This document shows positions 1 through 12,008 of a stretch of 64,000 bases of DNA, piece after piece. The notes under the pieces are model-generated. The model was not told where the DNA came from. It worked only from the letters and a program-made list of their open reading frames with translations, and ran no database searches. The stretch is taken from contig JAJEKV010000032.1 in the NCBI GenBank assembly GCA_021234155.1, forward strand, positions 6,666,736-6,730,735, given 5' to 3'. A program made the position numbers and the translations under genes. This DNA is from Isoetes taiwanensis (lineage: Eukaryota > Streptophyta > Lycopodiopsida > Isoetales > Isoetaceae). Numbering within the stretch: the stretch's first letter is position 1; each line of letters starts with the position of its first letter.

Positions 1-961
1 TTTGGAAAGAGAGCAATGTCGGCAAACCGTGAAATGATTGAATATAATGCAAAAGTACCCCCTGTGAAAAGATGCAGAAATTAGCTTGAACATCCTTATA
101 GCATATACACAAATGATAGTACCCATCCCAATGTAGATGTGACTTTTGAACTTTATATCAACTTTGTAACATAGAGATTGTGATTAGAAAACTAAAATAC
201 TGTTGACGTAAAGAATTTGGTCTTGTGAAGAAAGTAGTTTTCATTTTGTGAGATAAAATTAAGAGTGAAATTGATGAGGGAAAACTCCAAATTCGAAATA
301 ACCAAACTTTGTAAATAGTTGTTAAAGAGGACTTCTTACCTTCACCATGATCATTTGCTCGAAGCACCAGAAACATATACTTGATAAACGGCGACATGGT
401 CAACGTGTAGATAATTAAAGACAAGGCACCTAAGATATTTGTGCTTTTATGCTCAAGATCAATCCCATTCAAAAATGTACTAGAAAAGACGTAAAGAGGT
501 GATGTCCCAACATCACCATATACAACACCAACCGACTGGAATGCTAATCGTAGAATTGTTGCTGTTGCAAGAACCTGCGAAGAACACCAAGCGTTCATAA
601 ACCCATAGAACACACATACACATCAACAAAATTTAGATCTACAACAGGAAATAAAAATCAGAGAAAGGATGCAAGATTTACGTATGCAATTTGTATCTAA
701 TGTGTTTGAACAACAGCTAGAATATAAACCTACAACCAATGTCAATATTAAAGAAAAATCAAAGGGAGCATTGCATTCCACCTTAATGCCATGACCTTCC
801 ATCCCAGTAACATTTGTAGATTCAACAAGCATTGAATCAAATCTGCGGAGGCCTTTGCCTCGGTGTTCGTCATTGGGTTGGTCTGGAAGAGGACTCTCGG
901 AAACAGGGACAACAGAGGAGAACCTTCCTTGCCCTTCATTGATCATCTTATCATCCTCCAT
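1..961 (-). CDS. HAK/KUP/KT potassium transporter, first three exons (copy A, partial)
   Basis: Members of this family move K+ across plant membranes, usually with H+. Three exons are visible on the minus strand. Exon 1 (961-782) begins at an ATG reading MEDDKMINEG and includes the N-terminal FDSMLVES segment. Exon 2 (574-340) follows an acceptor TTCGCAG and carries VVYGDVGTSPLYVF, the family hallmark, ending RANDHGEG before a GTAAGA donor. Exon 3 (61 to beyond base 1) gives GGTFALYSIISRF, so the exon 2/3 join restores the family's GEGGTFALYS. Phases match at both junctions. These exons are intact; the rest of the gene lies off the window, so whether the gene is alive cannot be judged. The same exons recur at 21550-22509. 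Family identity is secure; function of this copy is inferred. Confidence 0.85.
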
Positions 962-1039
962 AGCCAAAGGACTGTGAAGAAGATTTATGAAAAGGAGGAA
1001 GGAAGGAACTATATACAGGAAGGACGGACCGGGCCCGAG

Positions 1040-1185
1040 CTCTGACGCCACATGAACGTGTTCCTTTTTTTTTTTCCTCCGGGGTAAGGGACCAGGGGGC
1101 GACCTTGAATATAGGGGGCAAAAGTCTGCGAACGATCCAAGCCGTTGAAATGGCACATAAGGAATGCCACGATCGAGGGAAGTCA
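1040..1185 (-). pseudogene. Transposase C-terminal remnant upstream of transporter copy A
   Basis: This stretch is nearly identical to 22590-22735, where it is the C-terminal end of a degraded transposase. Here similarity stops abruptly after base 1185, so only about 50 codons remain, out of frame with each other because of small indels in a poly-T run. It shows that the transposase already sat next to the transporter before the segment was duplicated. Confidence 0.65.
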
Positions 1186-3238
1186 CGATCTTCTATATAT
1201 AAAATAATTAGAAGCTAACTTAATTGGGCTCCCGCGGGTCTTTTGCGTGCAATTTGTATCTTTTTTTTGTTTTTTGTTTTTTTTGTGCGCCCCACACATG
1301 ATCATGATACGACTCGCACTCCCCCAAGTAGGTTTTACGCTCGGGTGGGGACACTTTAACTGCCAGGCCACCACAAGGGTGGGCATTTGGCATGAAATTT
1401 CATTGTTTGGTGTTATATACTTATTTGCTTTGGAAGTCAATGGGGCCATTTGTTTAGTCTTCAAAAGATTCGAATGTTTTTGTTATTTTATATTATGAGT
1501 ATTATGTGTCTTATATTCTTGGAGGCCTGTGTAAGAACCCAAAAAGATAAATGACAAATAGATAAAATATTAGAGATAGGAGCAAGCCGCTGAATGAATG
1601 TGGTATAAGGGAACCTACGGTAGCAGAAGGTTTCTGGAAGAAGCCTGGCGGCGCCGCCCTTGAAATTACCCCTGCCACGTCTGCAGGGGCATTTTTTTTC
1701 GAAGCTCCGGTCCGACGAGACCTTTGCCTGGAGCTTCTTTTGAGGCGCCAGGTCGTCCGAGTGCATCATTTTTCGATTGGACGAGCTTCCTGGAGATCCT
1801 TCTAATGCTGCTGTTGTTGTATTTACAGATCCTTCTTGTAGCTTGTGTTTGTTTGGTGGCTTTCGAGGTTATGGAGGTTATGGATTCGAGGTTATGTACT
1901 CGTTTTAGATTAAGATCTCAGGTTGTGGCATTCTTTTGCCGGTTCGCTCTGTAAACCAAAAGATGGGTCTCATTCTTTTTTTTAATCAGAAGATGCGTCT
2001 TGTTTTCTTACTTCTAAAAGCACCTGTGGATGCACGGCTGTTTTGGGAAGCTTTCGAGTTCTCAAGTTTTTGAGTTTTTTTTTTTTGAAGAACGGTGTAT
2101 CAATATATTAAAAAAATGGTAATGTTACAAAGCAAGTGAGGAGGAAGGAGAACTGCTCCAAAGAGACAGCGATACCTCGACACTCCACAACAAACTCACA
2201 GAAAAACTGCAACTCTACTGCTGTACAAACTGACCATCACCATCTACAACACCCAAGAAGTCCCGCCAAATGGCAAACTTCCGCTCTACTAATCCCGGGA
2301 ACACCAGAAAGCTTTAAAATAGCTTGTACCTGAGTCGAGGAATCAGAGAGGCTGCAGGCTGCTGAATCCCCTGAAAGATCCACAACCGCCACCGCTTCCA
2401 AATCAGCCATACCAATTCAAGCTCTGCTTTGGGTTTAGAGCAGTTTTTAATGTCTCAAGTTGTGGCATTCTTTCGACTTTGAGAAAGTGCAGCGGCAATG
2501 GAGGTCTGCCCCTGTTCCAGCAACGGCTGTCTAAGCTCTAAGCTCTGGCTATGGTTATAGCAGTGACTCTTTAAGCTCTGGCTATGGCCCTGCTTGTTCG
2601 ATTCTTAGCAGTACTCTGGCTTGTTGCCACAGCCGCACTCTTCTGCTGTATGTACAGCCGAGAGCCCAAGCTCTATCCCTTCAAGCATAAACAAGACTCC
2701 ACCTAAAGCCACCTGCAATTCAGCCACTTCACCTTCAATCCAATCACTGGATTGTTCCACCCAGGATGCACCGCTTCCTTGCTTCTCTCCACCTTCTTCC
2801 GCTTCCGTGAGTCTCCTCTTATACTATCTGCCATGCCCGCATGCAACTATTCCGCATGCCATGCCCGCATGCATGGTTTCCCATTTGTTGCTTCATGCTG
2901 CTTCTACATGACATGTGTAAAGGCTATATATGCAACACTGCTTTGGTTAATACCAATGAGTTGTAAATCAATGTTCTGTATCATGTAATGCTATGAAATT
3001 TTCTGTATTCTGATGTTCTAAAATTTTAAAATTTTATTGTTTACCTTGATTGACTATGGTGGCGGCGCTACCAGAGCGTCGTCTGAAATTTTCGGGTGAA
3101 GATGACCTAAAAATGACTTAAAAAAAACTTGCCCTATAATCTTAAGTAATTTCAGGGTCCTGAAGGTTACGAGTTGTGAACTTGTTGAGCTAAGTGGGGA
3201 CAAGGGATTTACATGGTATAATGGGTAGGTAAGACAAG
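1186..3238. other. Copy-A-specific non-coding stretch
   Basis: This replaces the transposase present in copy B. It has T-rich tracts near 1261-1285 and 2070-2090 and a C/T-rich stretch at 2600-2830, with repeated GCATGC-type palindromes near 2835-2875. Short frames of 60-96 codons are open, but none has a recognisable motif or a partner in copy B. I see no gene. Confidence 0.5.
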
Positions 3239-3636
3239 GTAGAGCTTATGCAAGTCATGATAGAAGCTACGGGAGTCGCATGGCCTTCGTTTGGACCCCT
3301 AATTTTTATAGATGGAATGCGTTTCAGAATGCAATATCTGACCATAATCCCCAATATCAGGCCAAAAAAATAGTAAAAAGTCCTTGAAAACAGATTTAAA
3401 GCTAAACACTAAATATCTGAACGATTTCACATTTGAGAACAGATGCAAAGAATTGTGGCACTACCTTTATACGTAATACTAATATGAAAGCTCTTACAAT
3501 TGCATTAGCAAATATAAAAATCTTTGTAAAGTTACGGGGCAGATCAAAAGTACAAGAGGAAAGGGTTGACCTCGACAGGTTGTGACACTACTAGTTTCAT
3601 TGAGAACAAGGGGACCCAATGACAGAGTTGAAGAGA

Positions 3637-3702
3637 AAAGATTACTTAATCAAATTAACAAGGTGCTAAAAAGATTACTTAATCAAATTAACAAGGTGCT
3701 AA
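3637..3702 (+). repeat. 33 bp tandem duplication unique to copy A
   Basis: A unit beginning AAAAGATTACTTAATC and ending AAGGTGCT is present twice in a row here. Copy B has it once (near 25580), so the duplication arose after the two copies split. Confidence 0.75.
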
Positions 3703-5042
3703 AGCACGAATTGCTCCAATGCCATGGGCAATGATGGACATAACATGCTACCGTGCACCATAAATTTTCTGATTTAGGGACCATAAAACTACGTAACCCA
3801 AAAGGTGAGCATTGGGTACTTGTATAATGTCTTAATGATTAATAATTATTAATTTAGATGCATTCATTTTGGTCCAGGGGAGTTCGCCTTTTTTTTTTTA
3901 TGTATAACCTATTTGCATGCACGAGGAGGGGTTTTTTTTACCCATCTACATACGTATATGTTCGGTAGAGAACCATTTTTTTACAGTTTTGGGCACTAGC
4001 CTAGGTAAAGTCTACTCAAAATGGGTCAAAATTGGCTTTTTAAAAATATGTATACAGAGGGTTTTTTGCATCTCTTGACTGCAGATGGCATATGTTCTCT
4101 TAAATATGAGTGCACTCCCCTTAATCTTGGCCTCCAATATGGAGCATAATAACAGGATTTTTCTATTTTGTACATTTTTCCCTCTGGTTTTTAGATGATT
4201 TGATGACTGTATTTTGCGAGACATACTAATTGGTACATCTAGAGTGCACATACCCTCAAATTTCTTTTAGTGGCAGCTTTCAATGGTTACACCAATGATT
4301 TCAATTCTAAATATCTCAAATCAAACATGCAAGCATTGAAGAAAGGTAAATTAGGTTTATTTTGGTGTTATTTGAGCGTTTTGCTTAGAAATATGCCAAT
4401 CTGGCTTCACATTGAAGCCATGAGATGAAGGCCGAGTCTATGTTGAGGGTAGTTGGCCAATATTCAATTAGGATAATGGATCCCAGAAGCAAATTCTTGC
4501 TTTAATGTTATTGCATGGGTGATTTGTAGAAACTCCAAGGGTTTATTTTGTAGCTGGAAATCGCAGTTAGTAGAGTTGCAGTCGATCTGGTTAAGGTCTT
4601 TTCTCATAAGGCCAAGACTGGCCGTTTGCGCAAAAATGGTAGTGCGACTTAGGGCTAATTTGATGTACTGCATGTGATTGACTTTTGTATGGCCAAATCA
4701 GACCAATGATCCAGCTGCTTGTGTCTATATAGTATTATTTAGCAACTTGTGTCCAAGACAAGCATCGACTACATCTCTGGGATTAACTGGATTTGTTAGA
4801 AGTGGATCTGATACAAACCGGAAACAATGATGTTGAAGCATATCAATCTCTCTGCTATTAGTTCTAAATCATTTAATAGCATTTATGCCTTTTCAAAGTA
4901 TTTGGAGCAATACAAAACCAGCCTTGCATATTCAGGTTTGACCTGAGTCTTATTGTTGTTAATCATAGTGGCACAATATATTTTTCTTAAAAACGTCATA
5001 TATAGATGCAGGCTTATATAGCCTCAATATCGTTTTGCTGGT

Positions 5043-5836
5043 GTGGTCTAGATGCTTATATGCTTAGGGAGGTTCTAGTGGATTTGTTCTTGGACAAACT
5101 TACAGAATGATAGACTACGAGGATTCAATTGCTTTTTCGGCCTTCCAAGATAAAACTCAGATGGCTAGTACACCTCTAATTAGGGTTGAAATGAAAAAGT
5201 TCAACTTAAAACTGTGGATCTCAACTGTTAAGAAGGGATTTATTTGCACATGCTTCTTTACATGATAGAATGGCTTTGTGGATCTAACCCCCATAGGAAA
5301 GAAGCGAGATAGCTCTATTCCATGCTTGTTTACATGATAGGATAGCTTTGTGGGTTCAACCCCCATAGGAAAGAAGCAAGCTCCAGGTATTGGGTTTCTA
5401 TCGGTAGAACAAGGAAGTGGAAGTCATGGGCACATTATAAAAAATGGTTTCAATGCGATGTCGCATCATTGAGTACAATTACTGGTATTATGCCAAATTC
5501 ATATTGGAAGAATCCTGTATTCTCTTTGATAAAGCATGGGCATTGGAGTGTTCTAGAGACATGTTGCTATATATACATGATAAGTTCATTTTATAAAGCA
5601 TTTTTAAAACATATCGGCCATATACGTGCCATGGCAAAGGACAGGGTAATATAGTGCAGTTGTAAGTGGTCTTGAATGCTACATTGTCATAGGCACGAGC
5701 ACCTATAACGATGTACATAGCATCCCTACACAATTTCCAAGGCCCCGAAGGGGCCCAAAAAAATTTAAGTTCACAAACCATTATGTCCAACACCTTTAAC
5801 TTAACCACCCCCTCAAAAACCCCTTTGGTTTGGGTG
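5043..5836 (+). other. Segment present in copy A, absent from copy B
   Basis: Copy B joins the two flanks directly at 26892/26893. The edges show GGTG on both sides, so a microhomology deletion in copy B explains it as well as an insertion in copy A. No target-site duplication is clear. It contains the 72 bp tandem repeat at 5248-5382 and no recognisable gene. Confidence 0.6.
5248..5382 (+). repeat. Two-copy tandem repeat, period about 72 bp
   Basis: Two imperfect copies share TTTACATGATAG, then GGCTTTGTGG or AGCTTTGTGG, then CCCCCATAGGAAAGAAGC. They lie inside the segment unique to copy A. Confidence 0.7.
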
Positions 5837-6129
5837 AATATTGTCACCGGGGTGGGGGGACGTAGGGCAGTGAGAGCCCTTTCTTTACTCCCTAAAACCG
5901 TATAATATATGTACAAAATCAACTCAATTTAGTACATTGCCTCAAACCTTATAGCACTTTCGCAAACTTCATTATACACTACTATATCAAAACTTGTACA
6001 ACCATAACCCACAAATGAGGATCGCTATCTATGGTATAGATCGTGGAATAATTTGCAAATATACCCATTCAACAGCTCTCGATGCCTGGAGTCACCCCGT
6101 ATAAATATAGCGGGTTTCGAACAGGGAAA

Positions 6130-6600
6130 AAATTAAGGAATTTCTACATTCAAAATGGTGAAATAGACTTGGCTAATGTATGCCTAAACTTGATGAAAGC
6201 TTCTAATTTTTAGCTAAACTTTCTAAATTTTGCCACCTGTACTTTCTTACGTTTGGCTAAACTTTTATTTAAAAAAAAAAACCATCTTTTGACTATTTTG
6301 CACTAATTCAAGACCTAAATATTAACTGACCATAATAAATATAAAGGCTATAGGATAATTTGGCTAAAATACACTAAAATTTGACGTAAAAACTTCTAAG
6401 TTTTGGCTAAACTTTTCAAATTTTGGCAGTTACAGTTTCTTACGATTAGCTAAAGTTGGACGAAATGGAGGTGGGGCGTGAAATAGGCTTGGCTAAAATT
6501 TTATTTTTTTTAGCCTAAAAAGGACCATAGTTTAGCCAATGTTTATCTAAACAAGGCCAAAATCTCGCCATTTAGCTAAGTTTAGCCATTAATTTTTTCC
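6130..6600 (+). repeat. AT-rich tract with recurring GGCTAAAC / TTTAGCTAA motifs
   Basis: Variants of TTTGGCTAAACTTT and TTTAGCTAA recur about ten times on both strands, followed by a G-run near 6606-6622. The copy B equivalent is split by the 2 kb segment (27230-27409 and 29396-29660). A similar motif field lies at 57830-58230. Confidence 0.6.
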
Positions 6601-6889
6601 ATGGTTTGGGGGGGGAGGGGGGTATTTAAAAGTATTGGATGTAATGGTTTGTGTTCCCTTGAATATTAACATGCTTTTGACTTTTATTTTGAACTTTTGA
6701 ATTAGTTTAGATAAAAAATGGAAGCAGTGCCCATTCTCTTGAAGTATCTAATGTAAGTACTTTGTCAGGTTCCAAAAGTGGATACATGTAGTATATATGC
6801 TTATTCCTTGGTGTGTTTTTAGCACAAGCTTGTGAAAAACATGTGTTCTATGTGTTCATGCTAAAGAGATATTTTACTTGAAAAGAGAA

Positions 6890-6917
6890 CTAGTAAACAT
6901 GTGCCCGGCGTTGCCGC
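6890..6917 (-). mobile_element. Helitron-type 3' terminus (minus orientation)
   Basis: Read on the minus strand, the hairpin GCGGC-AAC-GCCGGGC is followed by 13 bases and ends CTAG next to a T. This is the arrangement of a Helitron 3' end. Copy B has lost about 147 bp at this place, probably by a CT microhomology deletion. The matching 5' end was not located. Confidence 0.5.
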
Positions 6918-7081
6918 GTATAGGTCCTGGCATGTGTTTTGACTCAAACTTTAACATTTATACGTGCAACTTTCGATAACAGCACATGTAGATACTGACA
7001 AGAATGTAGATACTGACAAGAATAGATATTATTTGCTTTTGTAATTATTCTTATTATTAAAATTGTGTAATGATAGTATCA

Positions 7082-7633
7082 TCAATGTATTGACTTTACG
7101 TTTATAGTTTGTAGTAGAGAAAACAATGTTATAAGGAATGTTCGGGGCAATACATCTGGAAAGACAAAAATTTGGAAAGACAGACCAAAACTTATGCCCA
7201 AAATCTCACTCTTATGAGTACTTAAGTACATCAACATTTTATAGGTATAGAAATACAAAACACAAAATATTGTCCTGGTTCGTGATGGGACTTTAAATAT
7301 GCATCTCCACATGGCGCACATCACCAAGGACCTGATCTTGTAATGTTTTGGATGCTCTCGTAATATCTTCACTTCTCTTACAGATAACATCTTAGCTGGG
7401 GTAAAAGTGAAATGCACGTGCGAGTCATTGATTCGAACTATCCACGATGTCTCACGACTATCTAGCACGTGAGACAAGTCATTTCGAAGGAAGTCTCGTA
7501 TATTGGAATCAGATACCGCCTCGGGATTCCAAGATTTATAGACCCTAAAACGCTCTCCATTACATATTCCAATACATGTGAGTTCTTTTGCCATTAAAAC
7601 GCCAATTCGCCAGTGCACAGTGTTATTTGTCAT
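7082..7633 (-). CDS. Open frame of unknown function, intact in copy A only
   Basis: A frame of 183 codons starts at an ATG at 7633. I do not recognise the protein. The first 80 or so residues (WRIGVLMAKELTCIGICNG, then SWNPEAVSDSNIRDFLRND and HVHFTFTPAKML) look like ordinary coding composition; the tail from about residue 100 is hydrophobic and less convincing. The copy B equivalent at 30262-30540 carries one extra T and a premature TGA, so it is broken there. It may be one exon of a spliced gene or a transposon-derived fragment. Confidence 0.3.
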   Translation of the reverse strand: MTNNTVHWRIGVLMAKELTCIGICNGERFRVYKSWNPEAVSDSNIRDFLRNDLSHVLDSRETSWIVRINDSHVHFTFTPAKMLSVREVKILREHPKHYKIRSLVMCAMWRCIFKVPSRTRTIFCVLYFYTYKMLMYLSTHKSEILGISFGLSFQIFVFPDVLPRTFLITLFSLLQTINVKSIH

Positions 7634-8362
7634 CTGATAAAAGAGACAAACAATTGGAGGTTAGTCAAAGCACTATATTACTCAATAAGTAGAAACATGT
7701 ACTCCATCCTCCACCTACCTCTCTCAACGCACATCCATGCAGACAACGTTCCCTTGGGTAGACTTCAGCAAAAAGAAAGTCATCAATTAGTTGGATGTAG
7801 TGCTTGGTGTGTTTTTAGCACAAGATTGTGAAAAATATGTGTTCTATGTGTTCATGCTAAAGAGATATTTTACTTGAAAAGATAAGATAAGATATGAGAA
7901 TGTGATCATATAGATAGCAAAATATCATGTTTTTTGAAGCACCAAAGCAAGCATATATGCAAGTAAAATAGCATCAATTCATTAATATTTGCATTAAATA
8001 CAATTGACTAAAGCTTTCTTGTGAGAGGGAATGGATATTTTTGCTATTAGTCTCTTTTATGCAAGTTGTTCCTTAGCTTTATAAATAGAATTTGTATGCA
8101 ATTATGTTATAACCTATATGCAACTCACAGGGAGGGTTCTAGATCCATGCATATTGGATTTTGTGCTAGGAGCATTTGTCTTTCTTCAAGTGACTTGATA
8201 TTATATAAGCAATCTCTGCAGTGCAACTTTACTTATAACACGTATAGTGGTTGTTGGGCTAAACATTGTGTGCATGAATGGCTATATTAAAGTAGAGATA
8301 TATGGATAAGTTTGCATTGCCAAGCTAGATGATGGATGCAATTTCTTGTATTTAGGAAAATA

Positions 8363-8390
8363 CTAGAAAAAGTGCCCAGCGTTGTTGGGC
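8363..8390 (-). mobile_element. Helitron-type 3' terminus (minus orientation), copy A
   Basis: On the minus strand the sequence reads GCCCAAC-AAC-GCTGGGC, then ACTTTTT, then CTAG followed by T. The hairpin has a seven-pair stem with one mismatch and the same AAC loop as the proven Helitron at 42143. The 5' end of this older element was not found. Confidence 0.55.
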
Positions 8391-8876
8391 TTTCTGTTAG
8401 GCATAATTTCTAAGCAAATGTTCTCTTGGTGGTAAAAGGGAAAGGAATCTTAATCCTAGAATGTTGTGCAAATGAACATTTAGTGATTGATTAGAGTGTG
8501 ATATCAATCATATCTATAGGTTATACAATAACATGCTTGTTACTCTTTAGAAAGCAAAGGCCAATCTTATAGATCACAATGTCTCAATCATGTATTTGAA
8601 AAAGAGTTGCAACCCTTCCCCTTGCGCTCACCACCCCAAAAAAAAACAACAAAAAAAAACTCCCCCTTGCAAAGGGATTGGGTCATCCTTGCTATTTAAA
8701 TTAACAAAATCGATTTTAAAGAAATCTGCATGGCCCACAAGAAGGGTAACATTTAAAACCATGTATTAGGGCTATGCTATAAGGATATTATTAGGCCCAT
8801 TGCAGTGGTGGTCTAGTGGTAAGGCCTTGGATAGGGTCCTCCCGTAGGCATTGACTAGAGGTGCTTTCCTATCAAT

Positions 8877-8924
8877 GACCTCTTATCTCTCGAGGTCGTC
8901 TACTTCCGTGGGACGGAAGTAGAC
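8877..8924 (+). repeat. Two abutting perfect hairpins
   Basis: GACCTC (8877-8882) pairs with GAGGTC (8892-8897). Immediately after, GTCTACTTCCGT (8898-8909) pairs perfectly with ACGGAAGTAGAC (8913-8924) across a GGG loop and is followed by five Ts. The 12-pair stem is much longer than chance would give. Confidence 0.85.
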
Positions 8925-9027
8925 TTTTTAATCTACCTTCCACTCATCCAAGCAGAACCGTGGTCATGCCTGCATTGACATTACACCACGTCCTAGAGAT
9001 CACCGTAGTGGTCCCATCATCGGTAAT

Positions 9028-9066
9028 TACGCATGCAACCCATACCTGGCATAGGTTGCATGCGTA
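9028..9066 (+). repeat. 13 bp perfect inverted repeat
   Basis: TACGCATGCAACC (9028-9040) and GGTTGCATGCGTA (9054-9066) form a perfect stem with a 13-base loop, about 100 bp after the paired hairpins. Confidence 0.85.
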
Positions 9067-12008
9067 GATTAATCTTAACTACACATGAAATTAACCTAAA
9101 CACAAATCGACATGCCTGAGCCAATTTTTGCTGGCTCCTTTAATGCATGTAATTAACATAATTACCCTAAGGTAATATTTATGAATTAACATTATCATAA
9201 TATCGGATACATTACTTCCGATAGTACAATTATATTTACTCTAAGCTTTGCAATATTTAACGACTTTTAGATCGCGATTATTTAAACAATAATCCTGATT
9301 TAGACCTATTGTTACATAGACAAGGTTTTAATTATCATACACAAGAATTATATGTGCTTCTTATTCTCTTCCTTGGGTCCTGCATTACCCTTGGAAGTAT
9401 ATCCCTAAGATGCACTTAAGTATATCTGAATTCTATTTTCTATTTATATTTATAAGGACCCCGAGGTCATATAGCTATCCTTGGAAGGAATTGCATCCTT
9501 GCGAAGGATTAATTAACATGCTACCTCACATTACCGTTGTTATTTAACTTATTTCCCTATGATACATATATGTACAACAAATTCTATGCAGTTATTAGGA
9601 TCTATATTTAACTTGTCAATAAGACACATTAAAGCTTATTATACATGGGCACACCTTACCTAAGGCTAGGACGCATCCACCCATTGAGCCGGCGTGGAGT
9701 AATTTGGAGATGACTTGGTCGTTGCATTGCTCCCATATTTTTGCTCCACTTCATTGGTGTAGTTAGCTATCACGTCAGTCTCGCACGTTGAAGGCCTCCT
9801 GTTCATTCGCTTCGGCCATTGCCGGAGTGAACTCTATTCTACGGGTCGGTCATTTCGATGCAAGTACGTTCAATCATAAGATTGAGCCCTCCCACTTTCT
9901 TCGAAAAGAAAATGGTCTTGCACCCCTTCAATGACGTTGTACACAACGTCATATCTATTCTCTCCCCTTAAGAGGTTATACGCTTCTTACTTAGCGCATT
10001 AATTTACTAGCCTTAGCTAGCATATATAACCATCTAAGATGGATGCACATATTATGTTGTCATTTATTTCAATATAGTTATGGGTTACCTACTTAGTTAG
10101 AACGATTCTAAACCACAAGGTTTTATCATCATGACAATTTCTTTTGTCTCAAAAGACTATTTGATTACTATAATTCTTATTTTAGATGTACCTTGCATGT
10201 ACTATTCTTTTATATTCTAGAGATTCCCCCTTTCTTAGTTATTTAAACTCTTGGAATATTCCTACCAATCGAATTGATGCCATCGTAACAAGTTGGCCGG
10301 ACTTGCTAGATTACTTCTTTTCTTTCGGTTGGATTATTCTTTTAGAGGTACTAGATTTATACATGGTCAACAATTATCCTAGTAATGATTCCTTCTTAGC
10401 GAGGTGATCAATCTCACCAAGTGGTTTCAATATGTTGGATGTCTGTTAACAATCGTGTATAATTTTAGTTACTCCTATGCGTTTCCTTCCAAATACTTGA
10501 CGCTTAGCTCAATATTGGGGCAATCCTTTCGGCGAATGCCTTCTAATCCCAATATGGATGTTACCATCCCTACATTTAACCTACTAGGCCCCATGGCCTT
10601 AGATCCTTGAGCTTGCTAGAAGCTCATCCACTCGTTGCCTGCTTGAAGCAGCAAGGTAATGTTCTTCTGAGTCGCTCGATACTTCAGTCTCCTTGACGGT
10701 GGCTCCTCTTTGATGTAGAGGTTGACTTTGTTCGTTAGAAGCCTCTCATTGCTGGTGGCTTTGATGGTATAGTTGGTCACTTGAAATCTTCCATGCCGCT
10801 TTTCAAAAGCCTGAAGGTGGCGCCGTTGAAAGAGATCTTTCATCTTGAACTCTTTGTCTTGGCAGCTAAAGGACGACTTTGTATCCGATATTGTTTCTTT
10901 GACTCCATCGACGTCTCATACGTCAAGTCCTCTTGTCGTTATCGTGTTGCCCGAAGAGTGTTGACGATGTTGATTGCTTCACCCCTGCAAATTGCCTGAC
11001 ATCTCTTCCTTTGATCTGTTACGCTATGGGAGGGAAGGAATAACAAGGAAACTATATATGCAAAGCATATAACTTACATAATTACAATTACTACTAGAGC
11101 TATTAGGTCCCCCTTGTGCCTCCCTTCGAGTTGCACACCTACTCCTTGGCAATGTCATCGGTGTTCCTCCCGGTGCAATGGTGTTGACGATCTATATCCT
11201 CCTATTTGTACGTCAGCTCGTACTCCGGGGTAACTTGTTGATATACTTGGGCCCTCCGATGTTTGTCGGCTATGGCACAACACGCTTTGCATCACATTCT
11301 AACTAAAGGTGTGCTGGTCGTTGATGCTTCGACATTTCGGTCTGCTTCCTGATCCTGTTCTCGGGCGGTAATTGTTCCCCCCTTCATGATACTTGAAGCT
11401 ATTTGGAGGCGTCTCTTGAGGCTGTGCGCGCTTCCTTTGGCTATACTCCTCTGGAGTTGTTCTCTTCTGCAGTTGTTCTTTGAATCGTCCATCCTTGGGT
11501 TCACCAAGTTGCATGCAAGTCCGCGTGCAAGTCATCGGCTCGCCTCGCCTAGTTGCTTCTCCATCGAGCTTCCAATCTTCCTTGTTTGATCCCCTCGATC
11601 ACATGGCTTAGACATTGTCATGTTCCTCAGTGCTATGCCGTCTTCTTATCTTGAGGTACCTTCCGGTGGCTTTGATTGTGCTCTGTCAGTTTTGATCCTC
11701 CTGTTGCCTCTAGGGAGCTCGTGGAAGAAGTCGGTTGCTAGCACTTCTCCAGCTTTCAGTTCCTGACCTTTGTCCCTCTATGCATGTCGGTCTCTCTGTC
11801 AAGTAAAGCATCATGGCTCTCCTCCCTGCTGGCTATATTGTCTGGATGATGGATCCTTATATCTGCGCAGCTTGACCCTTGAGTTGAAGAAGTACCTGCC
11901 TTAGATATACTCTTGTCGTTGAATAGTCTGGCTATTATCTTGAACTCTCTTTTTGCCGAAGGTGCTTCAGTTGCTATCCTTGTCGTTAAGGTGTCGAATG
12001 CTTCTACC

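Larger units (their letters stand above)
1..8832 (+). repeat. Segmental duplication, copy A
   Basis: Bases 1-1185 match 21550-22735, and 3239-8832 match 25196-42457 in the same orientation, with only scattered substitutions by eye. Between these blocks copy A has unrelated sequence (1186-3238) where copy B has the transposase. Copy A has about 0.8 kb (5043-5836) that copy B lacks. It lacks the 2 kb segment and the 10.7 kb Helitron found in copy B. Corresponding points lie about 21.5 kb apart at the start. The copy ends inside a SINE at 8832. Confidence 0.9.
8833..12008. other. Unrecognised block between copy A and the copia LTR
   Basis: This block cuts off copy A inside a SINE. Its first 240 bases contain three strong hairpins (8877-8897, 8898-8924, 9028-9066). 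Minus-strand frames at 10616-10843 (start MKDLFQRRHLQAFEKRHG, lysine- and arginine-rich) and 11292-11535 (hydrophilic, gag-like in composition) could be decayed retroelement coding, but I recognise no domain. It may be the remains of another retroelement. Confidence 0.4.

Noticed and set aside
2621-2988. Plus-strand frames of 78-96 codons, Ser/Pro-rich
   Set aside because: Overlapping frames of similar length in a C/T-rich stretch, without homologous features or conservation in copy B.
6893-7036. Clean Helitron insertion in copy A relative to copy B
   Set aside because: Copy B does not show a precise A|T empty site; a CT microhomology deletion in copy B fits better, so only the 3' terminus is annotated.
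8066-8290. A 74-codon frame conserved in copy B (30974-31198)
   Set aside because: Conservation follows from the recent segmental duplication; the product is Cys/Tyr-rich without a motif, so it is not evidence of a gene.
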